Shown here in pieces: positions 24,919 to 37,955 of a stretch of DNA of 64,000 bases. The notes beneath the pieces are model-generated. The model ran no database searches, was not told the origin of the DNA, and worked only from the letters and a program-made list of their open reading frames with translations. This stretch comes from Mansonella perstans. Taxonomy: Eukaryota; Nematoda; Chromadorea; Rhabditida; Onchocercidae. Every line of letters begins with the position of its first letter. The first letter of the stretch is position 1. The stretch covers positions 248,001 through 312,000 of the forward strand of contig JBAMDO010000035.1 in assembly GCA_037074765.1 (NCBI GenBank), given 5' to 3'. The position numbers and the translations under genes were made by a program.

Positions 24919-25722
24919 ACTGTGTTAATAACGATCATTTTTATATAAATAGAAAAGATGAAATTGTTGAATGGACTTAGCGATTGGACTTAGACTATGT
25001 AAGCTATTTAACTTTGATCATTTATATTCAATTCAAGGTTTTTTTCTGCTGAGGCTATTAAAGAATATGCTGGAACTTGTTATTATTGAAGCCAAATTTT
25101 CTTTTTCACTCAATTGTGTTCGGTTCCTAAAACTTTATACCTAAAAGAGGATAGATAGTAGTTGAAAGAGATTGTCTAATATGCGGTATTGCAGTTATCT
25201 ACCCGGTGAGTTTTGTCAACAATTATTCAGCTTAAGCTTATTCCATCTTGGTTTCACTCATTTGAAAGATCTAGACATTTAGTAGTTCATCTGGATTGTA
25301 ACCATTGTTAGTTCAAGTTTTTTTTTTGGTCAGGGATTTTGTTTATTGTCAATCATCCGAATTACTTATGATTTCACTTTTTTTAAAATTATTTTAGTTC
25401 TTCATTCTTTATTGCTTTCAATTTACATTGTTATTTTTGTATAATTTATAGGATTTTTTTGTAAATTTTATTATGTGAAAATTTTGACTTTTGTTCAGAC
25501 ATGATTTAGCGTCATGTCATGCAGTTGTTATTTTAACAGTTCACTCTTCATATATTATAATAAAACAAATCATGATATTGATTACTGCATATCAGTTTAT
25601 ACTGCTTATAGTACTTATTATAATGACAGTAATTACTGCACCCTCTTTTTAGTATTTGAAAAAGAGAAAATGAAATATATAGTTGTGGAAAATTCTAGTT
25701 AAAATTTTCATATATTAAAGGT
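24919..25722. other. Intergenic between zinc transporter and NOMO
   Basis: About 0.8 kb of AT-rich DNA between two same-strand genes. It must hold the 3' UTR of the transporter and the leader of NOMO. No RNA gene or separate coding exon is seen. An acceptor-like atattaaag ends 2 nt before the NOMO ATG. Confidence 0.5.
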
Positions 25723-28700
25723 ATGAGTTGTGCGGATGCAGTTAAATGGCTTGCATTGATTTTAATATGTATTTCAACAGTTGCTGCTGAGGTTTACAGC
25801 TGTGGAGGTTTTGTGAAATCACCAGATGTTCCAATCGATTATTCGAAAATACAGGTTTGCAATAATTTTAAATCATTTTTTCATACAGCAAAAATTGTTG
25901 TTAGGAATGAGCTATGTTGCAAACAATTGTAAGATTTTATAAGATATTCCTGAAAAGATTTAATACGCTTGTTTAGAAACGATTCAATGAATTAGTATGC
26001 TATAGTTTGATTTTTTACATAAGAAAAGGTCAGGAATTCAAATATTTCAAAATAAATAAATTAGCAACCGAAGTTGGCATTAGAAATGGTTGATACTTTT
26101 GTAAAGAGTATTGTTAATATAGTAATTGAAATTCGTATACATTGTTTTGCGTGTGGTTTTTCTCAAATTAATTAAATTTATTCGTAGGTTAAATTATTCA
26201 CTACTGAAGGGAATTTGAAATTTGAAACGGAATGCAGTCCAACGAATGGTTATTATATGATTCCGATATATAACAAAGGCGATTATTCGATACGCCTTTT
26301 CGCCCCGGATGGATGGTTCTTTGGTGAGTGACCTTTTCATGGTAAAAAATGACTCTATAGCGATAAAACTTTTCCTTGATTTTTCTCTTGCTGACTTTTT
26401 CCTTTTTTTTTATTCTGCTCCGTTACCTTTTCCTCTCTAAAAAAAAGAAGAAAATTTTCAAATTCAAAGTAATACAAATGAATTTTTTAAGAGCTTGTCA
26501 GATTTTATTTCAGAACCAAGCACTTTTGATTTGAAAGTAGATGGAAAGAATGACTTATGCACGAAAGGAGAAGATATAAATTTTGTTTTGAATGCTTTTG
26601 CTGTGGAAGGTGTATTACGAAGTGGTGATGATAATGGACCTGCAGATGTTGCTTTGATTCTTATTGCTGAAAACGGTACTGTTATATCGGAGACAAAAAC
26701 TGTTGGAAATGGTGGATATCGATTTCGAGCATCACCCGGAAAATATTTGGCAAGAAAATTTTTCAAGCTGAATTAATTGTTGTTTTTATTTCAAATTCTG
26801 TAAATAAGAATCAGACGGATGAATTATGGGAATACCTGTATTCGAAATGTAATTAAAAATTAAACCTTGTAAATCATGATACGAAAATTTATTTTTTTTG
26901 TTCTGAAAATTTTAATAGTTTCATCATTCTGATTTATTATTAACTATTTTTATTTTTTCGTGAAGGTATCAACCGCAGGTAATAGTACAGAATGCATTGA
27001 GTTAGATAAAGTACCAATATCGATTACGACAGCACCAGTTCATGTGTCGCCGGATTTGAAAATATCCGGACATTTATTGACAGTTGCCGTTTTGTCGAGA
27101 AGACTTCAAATAGCTGATGTTTCCATAGCACTTTATTCAAAAATTGCAGTAAAGGTAAGTTAGAAATTTTCAGACGTTTTTGTAGTTTTTGACGCTGAGA
27201 TCCGAGAACAAATAACCACGAATCCTAAGCCACTTGTAATCTCTTCAGCGGAATAATTAGCAATTGTTTTTCTTATGGCAAGTGCAAAATAACACGTGTT
27301 ATCATATGATTTTTTCGATGTCTTTTTGTTAGGTCATATTTGGTGACGGATGATATTTTGTAATGCGATTTAATATCGTCATATTTCATATGGAAGTCTT
27401 TTATTTCTTGGTACTGCTCTTTTGTAGCTACCGTACTGTGACAAGGAATTAGTTGGTATAGAAAAAGAGAACGAAGGAAGAAATGGAAAACTTGTTTGCA
27501 AAATGAAAACTGATAGCAAAGGTGTAGCTCAGTTTCCATGTCTCCCGCCGGGATCGTATGCTATCCAGCCATTTTTTTCCACCAACAAAATTCGTTTCAG
27601 TTTTTCACCAGAAATAAAGGAAATCACAATGAGATCATCTGCGGAGAAGGTCGTACTTTTTAGCTGTATGAGTTCAATAATATAATTTTATGAAATATAT
27701 TGGTGTGTTTTACAGTTTTTTAGATATATAATATATTTAGACCGTGCCTGCTAGTCGTTTTTGGTGTTGATTGTGGTACGCATTTCTTCAGGATCAAAAT
27801 CTAATTTAATATAAGTTATTGAATGTGTGATTTGCAAATCAAGGCGGACATTTTAGATCTACTTTAAGTACTGACAGTTGCTGTATCCAATATTCACCTT
27901 ACCCCACCTAGATTATTGATAATAATTTCATCTATTTAAAGGTTATTTTCAACACACTTGGATTTAGTAGCAAAGGTCAAGTGCTGTTATCTGGACAGCC
28001 AGTTGCTGATGCAGTTGTTTATGTAAATGGTGAAATGCAAGGAAAAACCGATGCAAGTGGATGGTAAGATGGTTTTAACTAACCAAAAAACTATCAGGAT
28101 AACAAGGATAAGCTAATATAACGTGACTATACTGTGCATAAATTTTGGAGTATTTCTTTTTTTGCTGCACCCTTTTTCTTCTATTCATTTTCTAGAGTTT
28201 TCTTAAGGTTTCATTCGTATTGCAAATGCTTTTGTATCTGTAGGTATGCACTTGACGGTTTACAAGATGAAGACTACACAATAACAGCCAAAAAGGATCA
28301 TTTTGCCTTCAATACGGTCAGCATCAAATTGACTGCAAAAAAAGCTGAAATTCCGGATATCGTTACAGAAAGGTAAGTTACATGTACTTGTCTTCACGAA
28401 ATATTTTAATAAACTTATCTTGAACTTAGTCGAATTATCCGATAACTTTATATTTCTCATATTATCCATCATTTTTCGAATAAAAACCAATGACTGAAAA
28501 GATTTTTAGCCTTAAATATGACATTATTAACATGCGGCTTCCAATAATTATTACGATAATTCAACAAATCACATAAGTAGTTTTGTATTTTCGACGTGAA
28601 AATTATGTCTTTTACAGTACGATTTGACATCATATTTTAAAATGTCGTATTTTACAATAATAATTGCTGATCTCAATTGTGTGCTGTTTGCAGTGTAGAC

Positions 28701-31700
28701 GTGTGTGTTAGGGTTATTGCGGAAGAAAGTACTAGTAATGTAATGTCGGTCGTTTTTACAAACCAGCAAACGAAAATCGTGAAATTATTGAGTACAGAAA
28801 ACAATGGAAAGATGTGCAGTTTGCAAGCAGTTGGCCGATATGTCATTTCAGTGCGATTTCAACTTTTACTCATATTTTTTTTAAATTCATGCATTGTTAC
28901 GCAATTTTATTTTTTAAAGAACACGTAGGTTCAACATTACATGAAGTTTACTTTTAATTTTTTACTTTTGTGCTAGGCTATTAACAATACATTTCAAATC
29001 ATTCGATATCGAGGCATACCTTATATAAACTTAGTAAGAGAATTACCGATGATTTCAAAAGTCATATTTTCTGAAGCATATTTGATCTTTTAAAAGCCTC
29101 TAATGATTGCCAGCTTTTTTTCTTGAATTGCAATTTAATGAAATTGATATGCTTGTGATGATGTTTTTTAGATTTCATCCGCAAGCGGTGTGGTAATGAC
29201 GCCAAGACAGCTTGAAATTGACTTATCGAAGGGTCCTGCGCTTGATGTTGTATTTAATCAGTTCAAAAGTGATGTCAGTGTTAGTGTCATCTGTATAGGT
29301 TCGCATTTCTTTTAAAAACTTTTGATAATCTTTTTCTAAGTCCCCGTCGTTGCTTACAAGATTTAAGCCAAGATTGGGTGATTACCTTATAATGAGGTTC
29401 CTTTTTTTTTCTGGTCCAGATCTTTTAAGATTAATTTATAAATATGTAGAGAGTGCTATACATATATATATAACACTCTACATTTTTCTGATTTAATGAT
29501 TTTAACAAGTTGGGAAGGAAGTAGTGTCGTGATGCTTTAAGATAATTGCCGTAGCAATATGGCGTTTTATTTGCAACTTTATGTTTTAGATGATTGTGGT
29601 ACTTTGAAGATGCAAATGTGGAAAGACGAAGTATTAATAAAAAGCCTTGAGGGCATTGATCAGTTTATTTTCCATCAAGTGGCACCAGATTCCTACAAAT
29701 GCAAGTATATTCGCTCTGTATTAATGTGTTTAAGAAAAATTTCTTATGCTTTTGGTAGTTGTCCTGTATTTAAAAAATTTTTCTAGTGTATTTTTTATTT
29801 TTTTTAGTATATGCTTTATATAATAAATAATTTAAATTATCATTACAGTGAAAGTGATAGATAATGGCCGATTTTGTTGGGAAAAAACTGAAATTGATAT
29901 TAGCATCGAACGTGCTGACATAAACAACCTCATATTTCGTCAATTAGGATATCGGACAGTAACCCGATTGTCACATCCGGCTAAAGCGGTTTGGTTCATG
30001 CCATTGAGAATATTTAACATTTTTAGTTTTTATCTAGAATGAATTAGACAGACGTAATTAAGGTTGTACAGACATAGACTTTTGCGAAAAATATCCATTC
30101 GTTTATTTCAGAAATGGAGCATGGTAGAAAAACCTGAAATCAGTGGTTCGCTTAATATACCAGCTGGGGAGTTTTCTTTCTGCATTCCTTCAGCCGGCAT
30201 TTATACCATAATATTTGAAGCCTGTCATAAATTTGACAGACAGTCATATGAAGTTAGCATCCCACAAGAAGTTCCACTTGTTGCATCTGCTTCAAAGTTT
30301 CTAATGTCTGCTTCGATCGAATTAGACGATATGGTGATGCAGCTGGATGATTTCGCCTTATCAGTCGAATCCAATACCGACGAACAAATGATTCCGGTAT
30401 TTTTTGCCTATCTTTCCGTTTAGAACATCAATTACTTGAGATCACTGCAGAATTTACACTTTCTAAACACAAGAATCCTTGTACGTCTGATATGAACTGC
30501 TTTATCAACTTAACTTCATCGTCCATCAATTGGGATTACTGCATAATTGGATATCGGCACACTTTAAAATATGCTGATATTGTTTTACACAATAGAAGTT
30601 TTAAAGGCACACGTAACATAATAGGAAATTTTTATTCTTTTCTACTAAAATTGCATGGTACTATAAGAATGATTGGTATTCTAATACATATTTTTTCTCG
30701 GTTATTCACATTTCTTTATTCTTCTTTTTGGATGTTTCACTCCGAAATCAAGTTGTTTAGGTAACTTCTTCGGCAGGAAAAAAATTGACTTTCACATTTT
30801 ATTTATCAACGTTGAATACTGATGCACTTGTTACACTTACACCTCAATCGAAAACTTATCTTTTCAATCCAGCTTTTCATATTTTCAAGTTCAGTGGTGA
30901 GTCTTTTTTAATTTTACTTTGCTTTTCACTCTATGGTGACATTTGACATCTGTGGAATTTCATTTTTACTTTCTTAATAATAAAAAAGTTGACAAAAAAA
31001 TCCCTGTTTTTTTTTTTTTCAGGTGAGTGTCATTTGGATGAAATAACTTTCAAAGCTGATAAAGGTGTCTTTTTGGAAGGACGAGTGAGACCAGCCATTG
31101 AAGGCGTGAATATCCGTTCGTTACATAAAATTGATCCAAATGTTGTTCTTGAATCAATGACCGATGCTAGCGGCAAATTTAGGTGATTACTTGATGCAGG
31201 GTCTCTGACATTTGCTTAATGATTGGCTGATTATTTGATATGCTAGTTCGGTTGGCTATCTTACTATTTTGGTTGACTGTCTTAGTAATAGATCGATTCG
31301 AACCTTGCCTACTGCAGTTATTTTCTCGACAAAATATAGAAAGTTTTCAACCATATAAAACATTTTTAAATCTGAAATCTGCACTTTTCAGAATGGGTCC
31401 AGTGCGAAGTGTTAACGATTTCGATATAACTGCTGAGAAGAATGGATATAAATTTGAAAAAACAGAGAAACTAGGAGTGTTTAATGCCGTAAAACTATCT
31501 CAGCTGATCATTTTGGCTGCTGATGCTGAGACCGGTAAACCGCTTCCTAGTGTACTGATTTCTTTAAGTGGTGCTGAGAATTATCGATCGAATAGTTTCA
31601 TCGATAAAACCGGAAAAATCATCTTCGTTGGCTTGGTGAAATTTTAAAATCCTCGTATTATTCTAAATATCTATATTTAATGTTTATGAAAAATAATTAT

Positions 31701-34465
31701 AACACCTAAGTTATACTTCAAATATTCAGTTTGCATTTTCATCATCACTGTGGTATGTTTACCGTATTATTTTAATCGGTTAGTTTCTTCAATTACCATA
31801 TTTTTTGCTGCAAACGAATTACCGCATTGGTTGGTAACTCAAAATTAATTTAAAGCAAATTAACATTGAATTATTTTTTGCAATTCATATCACAAAAATT
31901 GTCTAAAATTTTCTTGCAGCGACCTGGCGAATATTTTTTGCGTCCTATACTACAAGAGTATAAATTTGATCCAAAATCAATCACAGTAAATATTAAAGAA
32001 GGTGAATTTGAAACAATAAATTTGAAAGGACATCGATTTGCATATAGGCAAGTGCCAAATTTCTTAATTTATAACATTTCTAGTAAAATATTAATCTAAA
32101 AATATTAATTTGTCTTTTTACTGTTTTGTCTTTTCTTTTTCTTTTAGCACGTTTATACTTTTATATCGTTCAAAATCGCCCGAATTTCCATAACTAATAT
32201 TTTATGTCAGATTTGTTTGCTTAATCACGAAATATCTGAAACCTGTTTAGTCGTACTTTTATTCAAATATTTTTTGGGAAGAGAAAACGAAACTTACAGT
32301 GTTTTTGGCAAAGTTTCATATCCGGCTGGTCAACCAGTACCAGCAATGAATGTCGAAGCAGTGTCGGAACAATGCAATCAGTTGCAAGAAGAGGATGTAA
32401 CGAATGAAAGTGGTGAATATCGAATTCGCGGTCTCCATCCGAAATGTCTCTACCGCTTGGTGCTGAAAACACCGAATGGTCAATTCTTACAGTCATATCC
32501 AACACATTACGATGTCATGGTGTGTTTTCCATTAATCGATTAGAAAATCATTCGAAGTAAAGGTTGGAAAAGTTATTGATCCATGTTGAATCATAAATAA
32601 CTGCCTTGTTTTTAAGTCTCTTTGCTATAGATATTATTTATTTTTGCTGTGGACATTGTTTATTTACCAATCAAATTTATTTTCTTAACATGAAAAATTT
32701 CAGAAATATTACAATGACTGTCGCATTTTTTTTTTTTTTTTTTGCAAGCTTCATTGTGATAGCTCATAGATTGCGGATAGTATCTTGTAAGCTCAGATTT
32801 TTTCGAAACTTCTGTTCTCATAACCAAACAAACTATTCTCGTTTGCATAACGTTATCATTTTATGTCTAGGTAAATGTCGAAGATATCACGGGCACTGAT
32901 TTCGTGTTGACACACATTGATGAGCGCGTAGATGTTGCTGGCAATGTTGTGTTCATTGATGTTGATTCACCACCACAGTATAAAATTGGTCTTTACAAAA
33001 ATGGTAATTTGGTGCAACAAGCAACTGTTATTGCACCATCTACCATATTTTACTTCGAAATTCCTGCAGTAGATAATGCCGTGAGTTTTCCTGAATCACT
33101 GATTTCTCTTTTCTTTATAGATTTTCGTGGAACTTATTAATGGAATCTAGTTATGTTATTGTTGTGCATTGATAGATTTAATAACAGGTCTTGATTATAT
33201 TATTAGTTCATTGCTTCTCGTATGTGTCGATAGATTTTATTGTACATTAGTAGCTTGTAACAAGCAAGTAGGTTCATTCAGTATTTCAGCACGCATGAAA
33301 TACATGGTGCTTATTGGGTTGAGCAAAATTTCATATATAGTGAAGATTTTTTTCTTGCTTCAATTGATGAGATTTTTTTAAAGGTTTATTTGGTTCGATT
33401 TGAGACAATCTACGGTACAGGTAATCAGAGATTAGATTCTCCCGAAGTTTTTTTCGTCGCAAATGAAACGTTTAAAACCGTATCGTTAAATATACGTCCT
33501 CAGGTTAGTTATGTGACAGATTATTCCTTTCCTCTTTTTTGGATTGTTTTTTCTTTTCATTTTTTGTTCTGGATTTCTAGAAGGTGTTTGTTAGATGATT
33601 GTATAAATAGGTGCCTACGATGGATTATAAGTAATTTACTGACCTACCTAACACTAATGTGTCAAAATTGAAATGTGCACATTTTTAAAAATGATCATCT
33701 TACTTATGTGATTCTAATGGATTCGAAATTTTCGAAATTTTATAATTTGATACCTTCATTTACTTATGCTTCTCACTGTATGGCATAATCTCGAGAAGCT
33801 CATCGGAGACTAATACGCTTACCTACTGAACATCTAGAAGAAGCTTACCATTCTTTACGTTTTCATATATCTCGGCTGTTAAATTTATCTGTATTTTCCT
33901 TTTACGAACTGCTGCATAAATTTTCAGCGGAAATCTGAAGTGGAAATATCAGGTGGCAGCTATTTTGCTCTTCCATTTTTCTTTCTCATTCTATACCTAT
34001 TTTTCAATCATCAAAAGGTTTCATTTTTTATTATTTATTGTATACATTCACATATGTGAGAAGTATTCAACAATTTGAAGTAGTTTATTAGATATAACTT
34101 CTAGCTAGTTATGGAAAATTTCCATTGTTTTACAGCTCCCAATTCTGGCATGTTTATATACTGTTTGCCCATAGTCGTTTACACATCTTTTCTTAGCGCT
34201 GTTTTCGGAACTGGATTTTTCAGCAGCATATCTAAGTGCTTTACTTTCCTTATAAGAATTTATAAGATTTGAATTTCAACTGTGGGATTTATTACGAGAC
34301 AGTTTTCTAAATTAATAAAAATTTCACCAATTTCAGGCTGTCTCTTTTGTGGAAAAAATGTTTATCCACATATCAAACATATCGTTATCACGCCGTAGCT
34401 TATCACCCAATGATGATTACGCTGATGCGGCGCGAAAACGACAAAAATTAAAAAAAGTGCAGTAG
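25723..34465 (+). CDS. NOMO / NRA-4 family ER membrane protein
   Basis: Nodal modulator (C. elegans NRA-4). With nicalin and TMEM147 it forms a complex at the Sec61 translocon that assists multipass membrane proteins; in worms it affects nicotinic receptor assembly. Exons, all in phase, about 1146 aa: 25723-25854, 26188-26323, 26514-26749, 26966-27154, 27428-27649, 27942-28063, 28244-28372, 28694-28850, 29172-29298, 29590-29700, 29849-29988, 30112-30396, 30761-30896, 31023-31182, 31392-31635, 31920-32047, 32282-32519, 32871-33080, 33384-33503, 33928-34017, 34337-34465. Signal peptide (about 1-22), then SCGGFVKS. Many lumenal beta-sandwich (transthyretin/CarboxypepD-regulatory-like) repeats with PGKY/PGSY/PGEY turns. 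One C-terminal membrane helix (YFALPFFFLILYLFF, about 1086-1100) and a short basic cytosolic tail. Three introns need GC donors (26750, 29701, 32048). Slightly shorter than human NOMO (about 1220). Confidence 0.93.
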
Positions 34466-37400
34466 GAGAAAAGTAATAGGTGGTAATGGAATTTAGATCG
34501 TTATTATTATTAGAGTTCGAAAACTAGCTCCTTCTGGTCCATTAATTTAGTCGACAGGCCTTACAACCATATTTTAATCAGATGATTTTTGCATTTGTCA
34601 TTTTATTTCAATTCTTCAGGTAGGGATTTTTAGAAAGTATCGTAACGCCTTTGTCGAAGGTTCAAGAATTATACTTTATCTTATATATTTATTGTGAAAA
34701 GATAAAAAATATTGGCAGAATTTCTGAATCTACCAACTCCTCTCATTATTTTCTGGAATTGAATTTGTTGTCACTTCTTATGAGCCTTGACTTTTTTGAG
34801 TCTAGTGCAGCTATTCTTGTTACATTGTAGAAAATTCTAATTCAGGAAAGTCGATTCGTAATATTTACAGGTAGTCCATGTATACTATTCCTTTCTTCAA
34901 TTTTTTTTTAAAAAATTTCATGCATATCAATTCGAATTATTTGGTAGTCGTAATTTTGTATTTCTAACTTTTGCGCATATCGACCATGAGATTTCAATTC
35001 TTCATCAAGTTGAAAGGAAGCTATGGGTAAATTTGTGGAAATATTTGTCAGTAATGTGTTAAAGATATTCGTTGCAAGCATGATAACTGTCGTGAATTTT
35101 GTTGAGAGGTCAATTAATAACCAGGAACAACCAATGTTTGACCAAGGATTGTTGTTCTGATCAGGGATTGTAGATTTGTCATGTTAGTTGAACGCGCACC
35201 AGATAATAAACGTTTTTTGCTAACAAGAATACTCGGTTTAATACAATCGGATTTATATGTATTAAAAAGTGGAGTGGTTTACGATAACTATTCACTTAAC
35301 ATACATCAGAAACTGTGCGATGTAATTACAGTGTAAGCCTTGTAACAAGATTAAATGAGGAGATTAGGATGGGAATTTGTACAAAAGTGTGTATTTAGAT
35401 AGGTATTTTAAACAATTGCTAGTAAAGGCATTTCCTTTAAGGCGTACATACAAAGATTTGAGTTTAAATAAAACAGAAAAAACATAGGAAATGAATCCAA
35501 GGAATCCAAAATTAGTTAAATGATTTATAATATCATTAATATTTGTTTACAATTTGATTTATTGGTTTATTGGCAGTTTCGCGATGTGATAGTTCGCTAC
35601 AATAATAATGGTAACGTCACCACCAACATGAAATATTTTCTTGGCCATCATGTGTGGAGAAACTTGCATAAAGTTTATGTTCGTTTATCAACTTTCATAA
35701 TTATCATTCAAGCAATCGTGCGAGAAATGTCTTTGCAAGTCTCGGTGATATGAATTATTGATGAAAACTAGCTAAAAACTGTATTTTCATGTCGCCTTAT
35801 ATTTTGTATTAATCAAGATAATATTTTAAAACTCAATATTTCTTTCTCTGGAGAAGTGAAAAATTTCCAAATGTTTTATTAAAATTATTTCTGAAATTTT
35901 CTTCATTTTCAATATGTTGCATAGGCGATTCATATAGTTTTAGAAAAGAGTTTGATTATATTATAACGGATGACCTGGTTCCTGATTAAAATTAAACAAG
36001 TATACGATGTGATTGACAATTCATGAAATGACTAATGCGTAAAAAGTTTCGAGTGAAATTTATTTTCGGAAACAGAAATTATTTTTATAAATTTTGTGAT
36101 CTTTGCTACAAAAAAAGCTGGCATGATCTATAAAAGATTGGGAATCAGGTTGAAAACCACAACGGTACACCCATAGAATTCCTCTCCATACATGCATATA
36201 AACACAACCAGCACATCTACACATTTACGTATATATAGATGGATTCTAAAAAAGAAAAAGAAATTTTGATAATGAGGTCATCAAAGAAAGAAAAAACGAA
36301 AACCTAACGACAAATAAAAATGAAAATGGAACTCATTAATTTTAAATGTAAACAATTATGAAAAGCACAAATGAGAAGTTAACAAATAGAATCACAAAAT
36401 AATTTCCTGAAAAAGCAAAAAAAAATAAAAAAAAAAAAACAGTTTACACGTAAATGTGACTGTTCCTTCTTTTCATTCGAAAGATTGAGGAATTCTCGTG
36501 ATATTTTGTAAAAATGAAACATTCTTTTCGCAACAATCAATCATTAATTAACCCAATAACTTATTCTCTTTTTTGTACTAATTACAAAACAATAATAACA
36601 ACAATTAAACCTGAATCTAAATTAGAAAAAAAAACAAACAGGAATATACAGCAAACAGAGCATACAAAACTTTTGATGATAAAACAAGCAAGCAATACAA
36701 ACATTCCTCTTAAGGTGCAATGATTCCTGAACACTCTCAAATTAATGAATAACGAGAAATAAATAAATCGGAACAATATGCATTCAATCGACAATATCAT
36801 TAATCACAGCACATCGAAACAGTTATTAAATATGTCGAAAAAGATACGGGGTTATTAAAGATCAATTAGCTATAATTTCATTTAATAATTAAATGCACAC
36901 TACACAAATGTTGTGTTAATGATTAAGCACTATTAAACAAATAAAATGAAATAGTTGAAATTACCTGAGAATGAAAGTAAGATTCAAATTATGCGAGAAC
37001 TACTGCTATAAGTTTAACTTTTGTACAAAAAAAAAACAGCAAACCTTTAAATTTGAAATATATCTCAATAGTATGCATTACCTTTTTGGCAGATGATGTG
37101 TTAATTTCACTAAAGTTTAAGTTAATTTTCTCTCTTCCTCCGTTCCCCTTTCTCTGTGCCTCTCTCTCTCTCCCTCCATGCAACACTGTTTAAATAATTT
37201 GCATTCTACGAAATGTTTTAACAAATTAAAATTGTAAACTTTTTGTACTACAAGATCAACACCACAAAGTGTATCACAAATTCAACAGCTCTTTCAATGA
37301 AATTATTGAAGAAAGGCAAAAATTTATGTGAAATCAAACATAATACAAGAGAAATTGTTGGGAAATTTTCAAAACACATAATCTCTCAAAAATTTTAAAT

Positions 37401-37955
37401 TTCAAATTGCAGTTTAAATATAGAATTCATCTTTCAGCAACAGTAACAATTATATGTGCATAATTTCGATTCCCAAACAAAATTTCTGTCTTACAAAAAT
37501 GAAAAATCATGTAAAATAAATTGAAGAAAAGAAATAACAAACGTTGAATGAGCAGCAAGGATCAATACTTCTAAATAAATAATGAAAAATGCAATAAGAA
37601 AGGCTATTGGTAAAATAGAACACATAAGAACACTTCGGGAAGAGACAACGACCAGCAATTAATCTCAAATGATAGCAAAATAATAACGAATATTATTTCA
37701 CTATAGCTTAATTTTAATACAAAGAAAAAAAGATGCAGGAAAATTGGTAATCCAGACATGTTTCTGAATTTGAAACATACAACTTTTATCAGTATCCAAA
37801 TTTATCACATTACAATCATTTTTTTTTTTTTTAAAAAAAGGAAGGAAAAAACAAGCAAAATATGCTGAGAGAAAAACTAGTTGAAAATGTTTGAAAATGT
37901 ACCCACTAAAAAATCATATATGTTGATATTTTTTTCTAGCTTTCCTAAAAAATTT
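34466..37955. other. Convergent intergenic region (NOMO / CLU 3' ends)
   Basis: About 3.5 kb between two convergent genes. It should contain both 3' UTRs. The stretch 36.2-37.9 kb is strongly A-rich on the plus strand. No domain-bearing open frame, tRNA-like or repeat feature was recognised. Open frames of 60-90 codons here are low-complexity shadows. Confidence 0.5.

Noticed and set aside
29447..29482. Small hairpin (gtagagagtg ... cactctac) around a TA repeat in a NOMO intron
   Set aside because: Short imperfect arms around a simple AT repeat, too weak to call an RNA gene.
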